Source: Bacteroidota bacterium
GTDB taxonomy: Bacteria; Bacteroidota; Bacteroidia; Chitinophagales; Saprospiraceae
Length of the DNA: 58,901 bases
Reading direction: 5' to 3'
Assembly (NCBI GenBank): GCA_017857395.1
Contig: JAFMDF010000018.1
Location: 1-58,901 of the forward strand
Positions within the stretch are counted from its first letter, which is position 1; every line of letters starts with the position of its first letter. This document shows, in pieces, positions 25,400 to 33,369 of the stretch. Made by a program: the position numbers and the translations under genes. The notes beneath the pieces are model-generated. The model did no database searches. It was not told the origin of the DNA and was given only the letters and a program-made list of their open reading frames with translations.

Positions 25400-26434
25400 C
25401 TACTTCACTTTGAAATTATAGGTAATCTCCCCACATTGTCTATCAACACTTCCTTTCGAAAACTTATAAGCTTTAGCATTTTTTATCGCTATTCTTTTTA
25501 AGGTACTATCTCCTGAGTTAGACCCTTTTTGCGTATACGTTGCAGAAATTACATTCCCGCTATCATCAACACAAACTTTAATCACCACCTTACCGCCTCT
25601 GTTAAAATCATCCGTAATTTTTGGAGAATTCAATATGCCTCGACCTCTTAATCCTCCGCCAACACTACTTCCTGCACCTGCACTCACACCATCTAAGATA
25701 TCAGAATTAGGGTCGCCATTTGGATCCCCTTGATTACCTGCTGTACCTGTATTCCCTTTGCCTGGACCATTGCCACCACCTAATCCACCGATTAAGTCTG
25801 CTGCTTCTGCCCTAGCATCTGCCTCTGCTTTAGCTTTTGCGGCTGCTGCCGCTTCGGCTTTCCTTCTTGCTTCATCTGCCTTACGCTTAGCCTCTGCATC
25901 CGCTGCTGCCTTTTTACGAGCATCATCCTGTGCTTTTTTACGCTTGGCATCTGCTTCTGCTTTTTTCTTTCTATCAGCATCCCGCTGATCCTTCTTTTTC
26001 TTTTCTGCTGCTAATTGTCTTTCTTTTTCTTCCTCCTTTTTCTTCCGCTCTTCCTCTTTTTGCAAAGCAATTTCCTTAGAGTTATCATCCGTTATGATTT
26101 CTTTAGGTGGCGTATCTTCCACTACTGGCTCAGGAATTGGCTCTGGCTCAGGAGGGGTTGGTTCAGGCTCTGGTTCTGGCGGAGGAGGAGGGGTTGGCTC
26201 AGGTTTAGAAGGTGGCGCAGGTTCTGCTTTAGCAGGCGGCGCATTTTCTTCTCCTTGCCCAACATCAGGCATCCCTAAATTAACCAAAATACCTTCTTGC
26301 CCAGGAGGCGGTGTTGGGAATGTTAATAAAGGCAATAAAGCCAATAGCAACAAAATGATGTGCAAAAAAAGACTGGTATAAAACCCTTTTCGTTTATTTT
26401 TTGCTTCTATTTCATCTATGATTATTTCTGCCAT
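25400..26434 (-). CDS. TonB-like energy transducer
   Basis: The 344-aa protein has a cytoplasmic N-terminus (residues 1-16), one membrane segment (about 17-39), a proline-rich periplasmic linker with repeated PEPEPTPP words (about 65-115), a long Lys/Ala/Glu-rich segment predicted as an alpha-helical coiled coil (about 118-215), a Gly-rich linker and a C-terminal TonB_C-like domain (about 262-344). It should couple the ExbB/ExbD proton channel to outer-membrane receptors across the periplasm. The Lys/Ala/Glu stretch is like TolA, so a TolA-like role in envelope integrity is the alternative. It is the last gene of a five-gene operon. Confidence 0.85.
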   Translation of the reverse strand: MAEIIIDEIEAKNKRKGFYTSLFLHIILLLLALLPLLTFPTPPPGQEGILVNLGMPDVGQGEENAPPAKAEPAPPSKPEPTPPPPPEPEPEPTPPEPEPIPEPVVEDTPPKEIITDDNSKEIALQKEEERKKKEEEKERQLAAEKKKKDQRDADRKKKAEADAKRKKAQDDARKKAAADAEAKRKADEARRKAEAAAAAKAKAEADARAEAADLIGGLGGGNGPGKGNTGTAGNQGDPNGDPNSDILDGVSAGAGSSVGGGLRGRGILNSPKITDDFNRGGKVVIKVCVDDSGNVISATYTQKGSNSGDSTLKRIAIKNAKAYKFSKGSVDRQCGEITYNFKVK

Positions 26435-26555
26435 TTTTTAGTTGATTGGTTGATTAATAATTGATTATAATAAATCAACTTTTTCTTCAAGAACGACTAA
26501 ATCGTTTTTAATAAGATGCTTAAAACTCAAAAACTACACAAATAAATCGTAATTT

Positions 26556-27146
26556 TTAGTTTTCTTTAACTATTTCGGTTAATCCTTGCCGGTATTCTTT
26601 TGAATCAGGATACCTTCTTAGTAGTTCTTCATAAACCAATTTAGCTTTCTCTAGCTTACCTTTTTTTCGGTATTTTCTAACTTGCTTTTCTAGGTCTTTT
26701 TTGGGAATACTGCACCCAGAATGTGCTTGATAACCTACTGCAAAAGCGGTAATATTTATATCTCCAGCAAAATCCTTTTGATTTTTACCGATTCTAAAAG
26801 CAAAATTGATAGGATATTTCAACTTCTTCCCTTTCCTCCATTTTCCAGAGGTCAAATTTAAAACACGAATCACTTCTGCCTCAATTCCCATTCCTAGCCG
26901 ATTTCCTAAAATTATAGATTCAATTGCACCTGCTGTATCTGTAGAAATTAATGTTTTTAATACCCCAACTCTACAATTCTCTCTGGCTTCTTGCGGGTAT
27001 TTTATACTTTCATAAACTTCTTCTAGAAATGTGCTATTTCCTGCTTCATAAAGTTTATCCATATTCTGTGCAAACTTTTCGGAACTTTGCCCAAAACTAC
27101 TCCCACTTATCAAGAAAATCACCAGTAAAAAAGAGAATGCTTTCAT
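26556..27146 (-). CDS. Secreted TonB C-terminal-domain-like protein
   Basis: The 196-aa protein has a signal peptide (about 1-19), then a segment KYPQEARENCRVGVLKTLISTDTAG followed by NLTSGKWRKGKKLKYPINFAFRIG. This matches the TonB_C fold (YP..A....G.V.V...D..G, then W.P.G..V.Y...F) but has no membrane anchor or proline linker. The C-terminus (QVRKYRKKGKLEKAKLVYEELLRRYPDSKEYRQGL) is a single TPR-like hairpin. It lies between tonB and exbD in the operon, so it may interact with the TonB system in the periplasm; its exact job is unknown. Confidence 0.68.
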   Translation of the reverse strand: MKAFSFLLVIFLISGSSFGQSSEKFAQNMDKLYEAGNSTFLEEVYESIKYPQEARENCRVGVLKTLISTDTAGAIESIILGNRLGMGIEAEVIRVLNLTSGKWRKGKKLKYPINFAFRIGKNQKDFAGDINITAFAVGYQAHSGCSIPKKDLEKQVRKYRKKGKLEKAKLVYEELLRRYPDSKEYRQGLTEIVKEN

Positions 27147-27192
27147 TGTAATTGGTTATCACTAAAAATTAGAAGTGAATTGACAGCCCACG

Positions 27193-27591
27193 TTATTTCT
27201 CCGCAGCCAAAATCGTATTCACATGATATTTCAAAGCCAAATCCATGACCGTTACCACATGTTCAACCCCTGTCTTTTTATTCCATTCTAAAACGATATT
27301 GGCATTTTTGCCTTTTTTTTTAGCCAAACTAGCCATTGCTTTATCTAAACCAGCTTTACTTACTTTTTGACCGTCTACATAAAGCCTCCCTGTACTCCCT
27401 ACTCGAATTTTGGTAATTTTAGAACGGGATGGCGTACTTACTTTAGAACTACTCGGCAACTTTAAATTAATCGCATTTGGATTAATCAAAGAAGAAGTCA
27501 ACATAAAAAAGATTAATAACAAGAAAATAATATCCGTCAAAGACGACATATTAAATTCTGCACTTACTTTACTTTTTTTCTTTAAACCCAT
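27193..27591 (-). CDS. ExbD-type biopolymer transport protein (1)
   Basis: The 132-aa protein has a short cytoplasmic N-terminus (KKKSKVSAEFNMSSLTDIIF), one membrane segment with the conserved proton-carrying Asp (Asp17), and a periplasmic alpha/beta domain. ExbD with ExbB forms the proton channel that energises TonB. The N-terminal 40 residues are almost identical to those of the second copy at 27659, while the periplasmic domains differ. This one contains a Ser/Lys-rich strand and the conserved LYVDGQKVS segment. Confidence 0.92.
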   Translation of the reverse strand: MGLKKKSKVSAEFNMSSLTDIIFLLLIFFMLTSSLINPNAINLKLPSSSKVSTPSRSKITKIRVGSTGRLYVDGQKVSKAGLDKAMASLAKKKGKNANIVLEWNKKTGVEHVVTVMDLALKYHVNTILAAEK

Positions 27592-27600
27592 ATTTATAGT

Positions 27601-27655
27601 TATGAGTTATAAGTGATGAGTTATGAGTGAGTCTGCAACTCATCACTTATAACTA
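27601..27655. repeat. Phrase hairpin between the two exbD genes
   Basis: Almost the entire 67-bp spacer is TTATGAGTTATAAGTGATGAG words followed by their inverted form (CTCATCACTTATAACT). It could fold as a hairpin in the operon mRNA. Similar phrases lie at 28066-28138, 29036-29067 and 10132-10160. Confidence 0.65.
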
Positions 27656-27658
27656 GAG

Positions 27659-28060
27659 TTACTCTTTATTCGGCTTAGTCGCCAAAATGGCTTTCATTTT
27701 TAAGCCATTGGCAATGCCCATCATTTCAACTACTCTATCGAAAGGTACGCCTACTTCTGCGACAATCGTTAATGTAGCGCCTGATTCGTTATCCATACTA
27801 CGCTTAGTGCGACTAATTGCTCCTTTTAAAGCCCTTTTAGGTGTTGGTTTTCCGTTGACCGTATATTTACCAGTAGTTTCTAAGGTCACTACAATATTCG
27901 TAGGTGCCATGGTCTTAGAATCAGAGATTGGCAAATCAAATTGGTCAAATTTCACCAAAGAAGAAGTCAACATAAAAAATATCAGTAACAGAAAGATAAT
28001 ATCCGTCAGAGACGACATACTAAATTCTGCACTCACTTTAGATCTCTTTTTTAAACCCAT
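27659..28060 (-). CDS. ExbD-type biopolymer transport protein (2)
   Basis: The 133-aa protein has the same MGLKKRSKVSAEF(S/N)MSSLTD start, one membrane segment with the conserved Asp and a different periplasmic domain (FDQFDLPISDSKTMAPTN onward). Tandem exbD genes downstream of one exbB gene are common in Bacteroidota. The two periplasmic domains may form a heterodimer or contact different partners. It is translated from the same operon as exbB, separated by a 78-bp hairpin spacer. Confidence 0.92.
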   Translation of the reverse strand: MGLKKRSKVSAEFSMSSLTDIIFLLLIFFMLTSSLVKFDQFDLPISDSKTMAPTNIVVTLETTGKYTVNGKPTPKRALKGAISRTKRSMDNESGATLTIVAEVGVPFDRVVEMMGIANGLKMKAILATKPNKE

Positions 28061-28065
28061 ATTTT

Positions 28066-28138
28066 TAGTTATGAGTTATGAGTGATGAGTTATGAGTGAG
28101 CCTGCTATTCATCACCTATAACTCATCACTTATAACTA
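28066..28138. repeat. Phrase hairpin between exbB and exbD
   Basis: ATGAGTTATGAGTGATGAG-type words and their inverted CTCATCACTTATAACT form fill the 78-bp spacer between the exbB stop and the exbD start. The structure resembles the one between the two exbD genes but is not identical. Confidence 0.65.
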
Positions 28139-28819
28139 TTAAGCAGAAGGTTCTTGTAATAAATCCATAAATTCTACGGTCGTTCTTTCCATTTGGAAGA
28201 CCGCTTTTTCTACATTGGCTACTAAGATATTATAGCCAACAAAAGCTAAAATACCGATTAATAGACCTGCTGCAGTAGTAATTAAGGCTTGGTAAATACC
28301 ACCTGCTAACACATCAGGCGTAACGTTTTGCTGCGTTGCCATTTCTCGGAAAGCTAAAATCATACCCGTTACCGTACCAAAGAAACCAATCATGGGTGCT
28401 GCACCCGCAATACTGGCTAGGGTCGATAAGTTTTTTTCTAAACGGAAAACTTCTAAGTTACCCACATTTTCAATGGCAGTATCAATATCTCTTAGCGGTT
28501 TCCCAATACGCATCAATCCTTTTTCAATCATTCGAGCAACGGGGGAATCCGTAGTTTGGCATAAAGCCTTTGCTCCGTGGATATTACCTGCTTGTACATT
28601 CGCCCGAATATTATTCATGAAATTTTGGTCAATTCGACCTGCTTTCTTAATCGTCCAATAACGTTCTAAAAAGATATAAACAGCGATAAAAGATAAGAAT
28701 ACTAAAATACCGACAATCGCTACACTTAAGAAACCTCCTTGGAAGATTAAATCAAAAAAACTTTGCGTACCGACTTCTCCTTCCATATCAACTTTCTGCA
28801 AAAATAGAGGCTGAAACAT
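28139..28819 (-). CDS. ExbB/TolQ/MotA-family proton channel protein
   Basis: The 226-aa protein has three membrane segments. The first is near residues 25-50, and the second and third surround GLLIGILAFVGYN and the family-typical SIAGAAPMIGFFGTVTGMI. It forms the pentameric inner-membrane channel that with ExbD transduces the proton gradient to TonB. Start at ATG 28819 (MFQPLFLQKVDMEGEVG) is preferred over the frame to 28876. It is the first gene of the operon exbB-exbD-exbD-tonB_C-like-tonB, all on the minus strand. Confidence 0.93.
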   Translation of the reverse strand: MFQPLFLQKVDMEGEVGTQSFFDLIFQGGFLSVAIVGILVFLSFIAVYIFLERYWTIKKAGRIDQNFMNNIRANVQAGNIHGAKALCQTTDSPVARMIEKGLMRIGKPLRDIDTAIENVGNLEVFRLEKNLSTLASIAGAAPMIGFFGTVTGMILAFREMATQQNVTPDVLAGGIYQALITTAAGLLIGILAFVGYNILVANVEKAVFQMERTTVEFMDLLQEPSA

Positions 28820-29262
28820 GTTATAATTTTTTAGTTGGGTTAGTGAATAGTAATTTATTTGGTTAACAGTACACAATTAACGGTACATGGTTGACCATAA
28901 GCATCTTTTATTACGACTATATATTCACTATTGTTTGTAAAATGGATGAACAATAAAACTACTACGAGTTTCTAAACGTTAGAAAAAACGACAAATTATA
29001 TAGGAAGGAAATAAAGAAGTAGAATGTGGCTAAAAAACTCATCACTCATCACTTATAACTCATCATTAATTGTGGCGTTTTCTCTTAAAAGTGGCTAAAG
29101 TTAAACAGTTTTTGAAATTATTGAAATAAACTGGCATAAAATTCTATTTCTTTAGTATAAAAAGTAGACTTTTGCGAATATTCGCTACTGTAACACCAAG
29201 CTCCTGCTTGGTACTCCAATCTAACAAACGCCAAGCTGGAGCTTGGCACTACAGAAAATATC
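28820..29262. other. 443-bp divergent spacer between exbB and thiolase
   Basis: It contains an AACTCATCACT phrase repeat at 29036-29067 and a pair of inverted palindromes at 29190-29252 that end 16 bp before the thiolase start. No promoter matching the full consensus was recognised. Confidence 0.4.
29187..29252. repeat. Paired CCAAGC.GCTTGG palindromes before thiolase
   Basis: ACCAAGCTCCTGCTTGGT (29195-29212) and GCCAAGCTGGAGCTTGGC (29230-29247) are two hairpins. The flanking CTACTGTAACA/CACTACAG bases make the two copies face each other. A third copy, GCCAAGCTCCGCTTGGT, lies near 53858. Confidence 0.65.
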
Positions 29263-30450
29263 ATGGCAAAAAGAGAAGTTTATATCGTTTCCGCAGTTCG
29301 TACGCCACTAGGCAGTTTTGGTGGCATCTTTGCTAATATTCCTGCAACCACTTTAGGGGCAGCAGCTATTAAAGGTGCTTTAGAAAAAGGTAATGTTGAC
29401 CCTAAAAAAGTCAAGGAAGTTTTTATGGGCAACGTTTGTTCCGCTAATTTGGGACAAGCACCTGCTAGACAATCCGCTTTAGCAGCAGGTATTCCAAATA
29501 CCGTACCTTGTACGACCGTCAATAAAGTTTGCTCTTCGGGAGCGAAGTCGATTATGTTTGCTGCTCAAAGTATTTTATTGGGGCAAGCAGATATTTTAGT
29601 TGCTGGTGGTATGGAGAATATGTCTGCAGTACCTTATTATGTACCAAAGGCGAGATACGGCTATAAATACGGCAATGCGGAATTGGTAGACGGTTTGCAT
29701 AAAGATGGTTTATTTGACCCTTATGATGAAATTGCCATGGGCGTATTTGCCGATAAAACAGCCACAAAATATAAGATTTCTAGAGAAGACCAAGACGCTT
29801 ATGCGGTTCGGTCTTATAAAAACTCCGCAACGGCAACAGAGAATGGCACTTTTGCGAATGAAATTGTTGGCGTTTCTGTTCCTCAAAGACGAGGAGAACC
29901 GCTTCTAATTACAGAAGATGAAGAATACAAAAGAGTAAAATTTGAAAAAATACCGCAATTACGTGCAGCTTTTTCTAAAGGAGGAACGGTTACCGCTGCC
30001 AATGCTTCGACCATAAATGACGGTGCATCTGCATTGATTTTAGCAAGTGCAGCGGCAGTAAAAAGATATGGCTTAAAGCCAATCGCTAAAATTCTAGCTT
30101 TTGCAGATGCGGCACAAGCGCCTGCATGGTTTACTACCGCACCGACGAAAGCTGCGCCAAAAGCATTAAAGAAAGCGAAGATGGCGATGACCGATGTAGA
30201 TTATTTTGAAGTCAATGAAGCTTTCTCCGTTGTACCATTAGCGTTTAATCAGGTTTTAGACGTGTCCATTGATAAAGTAAATGTGCATGGTGGGGCGGTT
30301 TCTTTAGGTCATCCACTCGGTGCTTCAGGTGCTAGAATTGTTACTACTTTGACGAATGTCTTGCAAGCGAAGGATGCGACTATTGGTTGTGCGGCTATTT
30401 GTAATGGTGGTGGTGGTGCTAGTAGTATTGTGATTGAGCGGGTTGGTTAG
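29263..30450 (+). CDS. Acetyl-CoA acetyltransferase (thiolase)
   Basis: The 395-aa protein is the usual length of degradative or biosynthetic thiolase, which condenses two acetyl-CoA to acetoacetyl-CoA or cleaves 3-ketoacyl-CoA. The nucleophile is Cys90 (NKVCSSGAKS), the catalytic His350 lies in GHPLGASGAR, and the proton donor is Cys380 (CNGGGGASS). The start MAKREVYIVSAVRTPLGSFGG matches the family N-terminus. It has no fatty-acid operon partners here, so the acetoacetyl-CoA type (AtoB/PhaA) seems more likely than FadA, by similarity only. It is monocistronic. Confidence 0.92.
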   Translation: MAKREVYIVSAVRTPLGSFGGIFANIPATTLGAAAIKGALEKGNVDPKKVKEVFMGNVCSANLGQAPARQSALAAGIPNTVPCTTVNKVCSSGAKSIMFAAQSILLGQADILVAGGMENMSAVPYYVPKARYGYKYGNAELVDGLHKDGLFDPYDEIAMGVFADKTATKYKISREDQDAYAVRSYKNSATATENGTFANEIVGVSVPQRRGEPLLITEDEEYKRVKFEKIPQLRAAFSKGGTVTAANASTINDGASALILASAAAVKRYGLKPIAKILAFADAAQAPAWFTTAPTKAAPKALKKAKMAMTDVDYFEVNEAFSVVPLAFNQVLDVSIDKVNVHGGAVSLGHPLGASGARIVTTLTNVLQAKDATIGCAAICNGGGGASSIVIERVG

Positions 30451-30510
30451 TTGTATTAAATCATAAATCACAGTTCGTAAATCTTAAATCATAAATCTGT
30501 CACGTAAAAA

Positions 30511-30678
30511 CTAGTGGTTAGTCAATGTTGAAATGACGTGTGTAAGTTTGAGTGAATTTTGGGACTGACCAAGGCGAAAAACGCAGACATAGCCGTAGCT
30601 ATGGCGAGTATTTTTAACGCAGGACAGGTTCAAAAGTCGCCAAAATTACCAGTCAATTTTATCTTGACTAACCACTAG
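30511..30678. repeat. 168-bp inverted-repeat element (MITE- or structured-RNA-like)
   Basis: Perfect 15-bp ends CTAGTGGTTAGTCAA / TTGACTAACCACTAG enclose nested imperfect arms: AATTTTGGGACT against AGTCGCCAAAATT, and GCGAAAAACGCAGACATAGC against GCTATGGCGAGTATTTTTAACGC. Most of the element could fold into one long hairpin with a CGTAG tip. No ORF is present. Confidence 0.65.
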
Positions 30679-30755
30679 ATGGATTTAAGATTTACTGCCC
30701 TCTAAAAAATCAAGGGAACTTTATCCCAATTCTGAACAGCCTAGCGGCACTCCTA

Positions 30756-30795
30756 ATAAAACCTTTAGTTTTTAAAAGCTAAAGGTTTTATTTTT
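30756..30795 (+). terminator. Terminator upstream of the MBL gene
   Basis: TAAAACCTTTAG pairs with CTAAAGGTTTTA around an A/T loop and is followed by T-rich sequence. It probably ends transcription from the thiolase side. Confidence 0.75.
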
Positions 30796-30805
30796 ATACC
30801 AATTT

Positions 30806-31630
30806 ATGCAAATAACCACCCCATTCCACCACCCACCCATCCAAGGCTTCCAATTCGGTTCTTCCCCTTTCGGTAAACCTAAAATGTACGTCTATTCCTA
30901 TTTTATTGATGGTTTATTAATCGACACAGGCCATAGCAATGCTCGAAAAATGATTCTATCTCATTTAACAAAGTTGCCAGTTGAGCAGTTATTCATTACC
31001 CATCACCATGAAGACCATAATGGGAATTTAAAAGCATTACAAAATCATTTTAAAGTACCCGCTTATGCCTATACCAAATGTGCAAACATAATGAAAAATC
31101 CACCCAAGATTTCTTTTAGCCAATGGTTAACTTGGGGCAAAACGGATGCGAATCAAAATATTATCCCCCTTGATAAAGAAATTTCGACCAATAAATATAC
31201 CTTTCAATTAATTCCTATTCCTGGACATGCTAGGGATATGGTCGCTTTATTTGAGCCGAATGAAGGGTGGTTATTTTCTGCGGATTTATATATTTATGAT
31301 TATATCAAATTCTGTCTTCGAGCAGAAAGTATTGCTCAACAAATAAGCTCTCTAAAAACGGCATTGGCATTAGATTTTGAGGTACTATTTTGCAGTCATA
31401 ATCCAAAAATAAAAAACGGGAAAGTCCATTTGCAACGAAAACTAGATTTTTTAGAAAATTTTTATCAAACCGTTGTCGATTGGCATCATCAAGGGTATTC
31501 ACCTAAACAGATTCGAGATAAAATGAACTTACCAAAGCAATATTGGATGCGTTTTATTTCTGGCGGGGCTTTGTCTTCTTTGAATATGGTAAAGTCCGTT
31601 ATTCGAGATGAAGCGATGATTAAAACTTAA
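30806..31630 (+). CDS. MBL-fold metallo-hydrolase
   Basis: The 274-aa protein carries the metallo-beta-lactamase zinc signature HHHEDHNGN (about residues 69-77), a later His in IPGHARD, Asp in FSADLY, and a final His in CSHNPK, enough for a dinuclear metal site. The C-terminal helical region (about 205-274: RKLDFLENFYQTVVDWHHQGYSPKQIRDKM) is of the winged-helix type found in LACTB2-like hydrolases. It hydrolyses some thioester, lactam or phosphodiester in the cytoplasm; the substrate is unknown. No partner gene is adjacent. Confidence 0.87.
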   Translation: MQITTPFHHPPIQGFQFGSSPFGKPKMYVYSYFIDGLLIDTGHSNARKMILSHLTKLPVEQLFITHHHEDHNGNLKALQNHFKVPAYAYTKCANIMKNPPKISFSQWLTWGKTDANQNIIPLDKEISTNKYTFQLIPIPGHARDMVALFEPNEGWLFSADLYIYDYIKFCLRAESIAQQISSLKTALALDFEVLFCSHNPKIKNGKVHLQRKLDFLENFYQTVVDWHHQGYSPKQIRDKMNLPKQYWMRFISGGALSSLNMVKSVIRDEAMIKT

Positions 31631-31699
31631 GTTCGGGTTAATTCTTTCCAAAAAGTGGTTATTCTGCCAGACTTTATAGATTATTGTAAACTTAAATAG

Positions 31700-31745
31700 G
31701 GGTATTAAGTGCTTGTACAACTCACAGAGTTGTGTTACTGTTGGT
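31700..31745. repeat. Palindromic repeat ACAACTCACAGAGTTGT
   Basis: GTACAACTC pairs with GAGTTGTG around ACA, and the minus strand GTAACACAACTCTGTGAG resembles the start of the repeat at 2598. It belongs to the family of short dispersed palindromes in this window. Confidence 0.5.
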
Positions 31746-31872
31746 AGCTAGAAAGTAAGTGAGTTGTGGCACATTATTCGAGCCTATTTATATCCTTCAA
31801 AAATCAAAAAATTAATATCTTAAATGCTGAATAGTCTAAATTAGCGCTACTATTCAACTACAATCTATAAAT

Positions 31873-32334
31873 ATGACATTTTTAAAAACAATTTTTTTTA
31901 GCATTACTTTATCTTTCGTTTTTCTCACGACCCAATCACTCCATGCCCAAAATAGCACCATAAATTTAACAGTTCAAAACATCCAAAAAGCGCAAGGAAA
32001 AGTAGTAATCGCCGTCTTTAAAGGCGCAGATAATTTCTTGGAAGATGGCAAGGCTATCGCCTCAAAAATAGCGTTGGTAGAAAAAATAGGAGAAATATCG
32101 GCGACTTTCCCTAATTTGCCGATTGGAGATGATTATTCCATTGCGGTTTACCATGATGTCAATGGCAATGAAAAATTAAATACCAATTTTTTTGGCGTAC
32201 CTACCGAACCTTATGGATTTTCCAATAATGCTCGTAGTAAATGGGGCGCTCCAAAATATGATATTGCTCGCTTTGAACTGAACCAATCCCCAAAAGATAT
32301 GGTTATTCAGGTTAAGAAATGGAGTAAACAATAA
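31873..32334 (+). CDS. DUF2141-domain secreted protein
   Basis: The 153-aa protein has a signal peptide (about residues 1-26, ending LHAQ) and a DUF2141 domain: NLTVQNIQKAQGKVVIAVF, NLPIGDDYSIAVYHDVNGNEKLNTNFFGVPTEPYGFSNNA, and the C-terminal RFELNQSPKDMVIQVK. This small beta-sandwich family is periplasmic and has no known catalytic function. The NEKLNTNFFGVPTEPYGFSNN segment is the family hallmark. It stands alone; no operon partner. Confidence 0.88.
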   Translation: MTFLKTIFFSITLSFVFLTTQSLHAQNSTINLTVQNIQKAQGKVVIAVFKGADNFLEDGKAIASKIALVEKIGEISATFPNLPIGDDYSIAVYHDVNGNEKLNTNFFGVPTEPYGFSNNARSKWGAPKYDIARFELNQSPKDMVIQVKKWSKQ

Positions 32335-32429
32335 GCAGTTTACAGTAACAGTAGGCAGTAAAATAATCCTTCAACCTTTAAATCATTGCACCTTTAAACC
32401 TTATTCCCTTATTAACTCCGACTTCACAC

Positions 32430-33191
32430 ATGAAAGTACTAATCATAGAAGATGAAAAACCCGCAGCTAAACGATTGACTAAAATGGTTCAAAAATATCG
32501 AGCAAATTGTGAGATTTTGGACGTATTAGATAGCGTAGAAGGAGCAGTGGAATGGCTGGAAACTTATAAAAGACCTGACTTAATTTTTATGGATGTACAA
32601 TTGGCAGATGGGGTAAGTTTTGAAATATTTGGTCAAACTGAAGTTACTTCTCCCATTGTTTTTACAACCGCTTATGATGAGTATGCTTTACAGGCTTTTA
32701 AGGTTAATAGTTTAGACTACTTATTGAAGCCGATTGACCCAGAAGAATTAGAAAAGGCACTTTGTCAATATGATAAATATCATCAAACTAAAAGTAAAGG
32801 TGTAGATAATTCTGCGATAGAACAATTACTAAGCACCCTCACTAAAAAAGAGTATAAAGAACGGTTTTTAGTAAAGATTGGACAGCAATTAACCTACTTA
32901 AAAATAGCAGATATTGCTTATTTCTATTCAGATGAAGGGTTAATTTTTGCTTGTCAAGAGAATGGAAAACGCCATAATTTAGATTATACTTTAGACCAAT
33001 TAGCCGAGGTATTAAATCCAGATGATTTTTTTCGGATTAATCGAAAAATCATCACCAATTTAGGCGCCATCAAAAAAATCCATACTTATTTTAATAGTCG
33101 CTTAAAATTAGAATTGGCTCCTAATACCGCATTGGAAACCATTGTGAGTCGGGATAGAGTGAGTGATTTTAAAAAATGGTTGGATAAATAG
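32430..33191 (+). CDS. LytTR-family response regulator
   Basis: The 253-aa protein has an N-terminal receiver domain (residues 1-120) with acidic pocket IIEDE, phosphoacceptor Asp55 (LIFMDVQ), Thr in VFTTAYD and Lys in LDYLLKPID. A C-terminal LytTR DNA-binding domain (about 140-253) contains FLVKIGQQLTYLKIADI and the FFRINRKIITNL segment. It should bind DNA as a dimer when phosphorylated. The usual LytS-like histidine kinase is not adjacent, so its signal is unknown. Confidence 0.92.
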   Translation: MKVLIIEDEKPAAKRLTKMVQKYRANCEILDVLDSVEGAVEWLETYKRPDLIFMDVQLADGVSFEIFGQTEVTSPIVFTTAYDEYALQAFKVNSLDYLLKPIDPEELEKALCQYDKYHQTKSKGVDNSAIEQLLSTLTKKEYKERFLVKIGQQLTYLKIADIAYFYSDEGLIFACQENGKRHNLDYTLDQLAEVLNPDDFFRINRKIITNLGAIKKIHTYFNSRLKLELAPNTALETIVSRDRVSDFKKWLDK

Positions 33192-33193
33192 GG

Positions 33194-33366
33194 TGGGCGG
33201 GTTGCGAGTTACGAGTTGCGGGTTATGGAATAGAAATTTTGTGTAATTTTAGAATGATAAGCTAGATATTGATTGATGACTTTTATTAATATTAAGAAAT
33301 GTTTTACCAAGGTATTATGTAATAAATCGTATCTAACCCGCATCCCGTAACTCGCAACCCGCAACT
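33194..33366. repeat. Inverted phrase repeat between LytTR and hydrolase genes
   Basis: GTTGCGAGTTACGAGTTGCGGGTTA (33200-33226) faces TAACCCGCATCCCGTAACTCGCAACCCGCAAC (33334-33365). The right arm ends 4 bases before the hydrolase ATG. A similar pair lies at 52230-52373. No gene is enclosed. Confidence 0.65.
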
Positions 33367-33369
33367 ATT

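Larger units (their letters stand above)
30451..30805. other. Spacer between thiolase and MBL gene
   Basis: It holds a TAAATCATAAATC phrase (30460-30500), a 168-bp inverted-repeat element (30511-30678) and a terminator hairpin near 30756-30795. It contains no ORF. Confidence 0.5.

Noticed and set aside
25758-26381. Long plus-strand open frames opposite tonB, rich in Ala, Ser, Arg or Gly
   Set aside because: They are antisense shadows of the Pro/Lys/Ala/Glu-rich linker of the TonB protein and have no start context or family character.
27601-28138. Phrase hairpins between exb genes as possible CRISPR units
   Set aside because: Words are degenerate, 8-12 bp long and without regular spacers; no cas genes are near.
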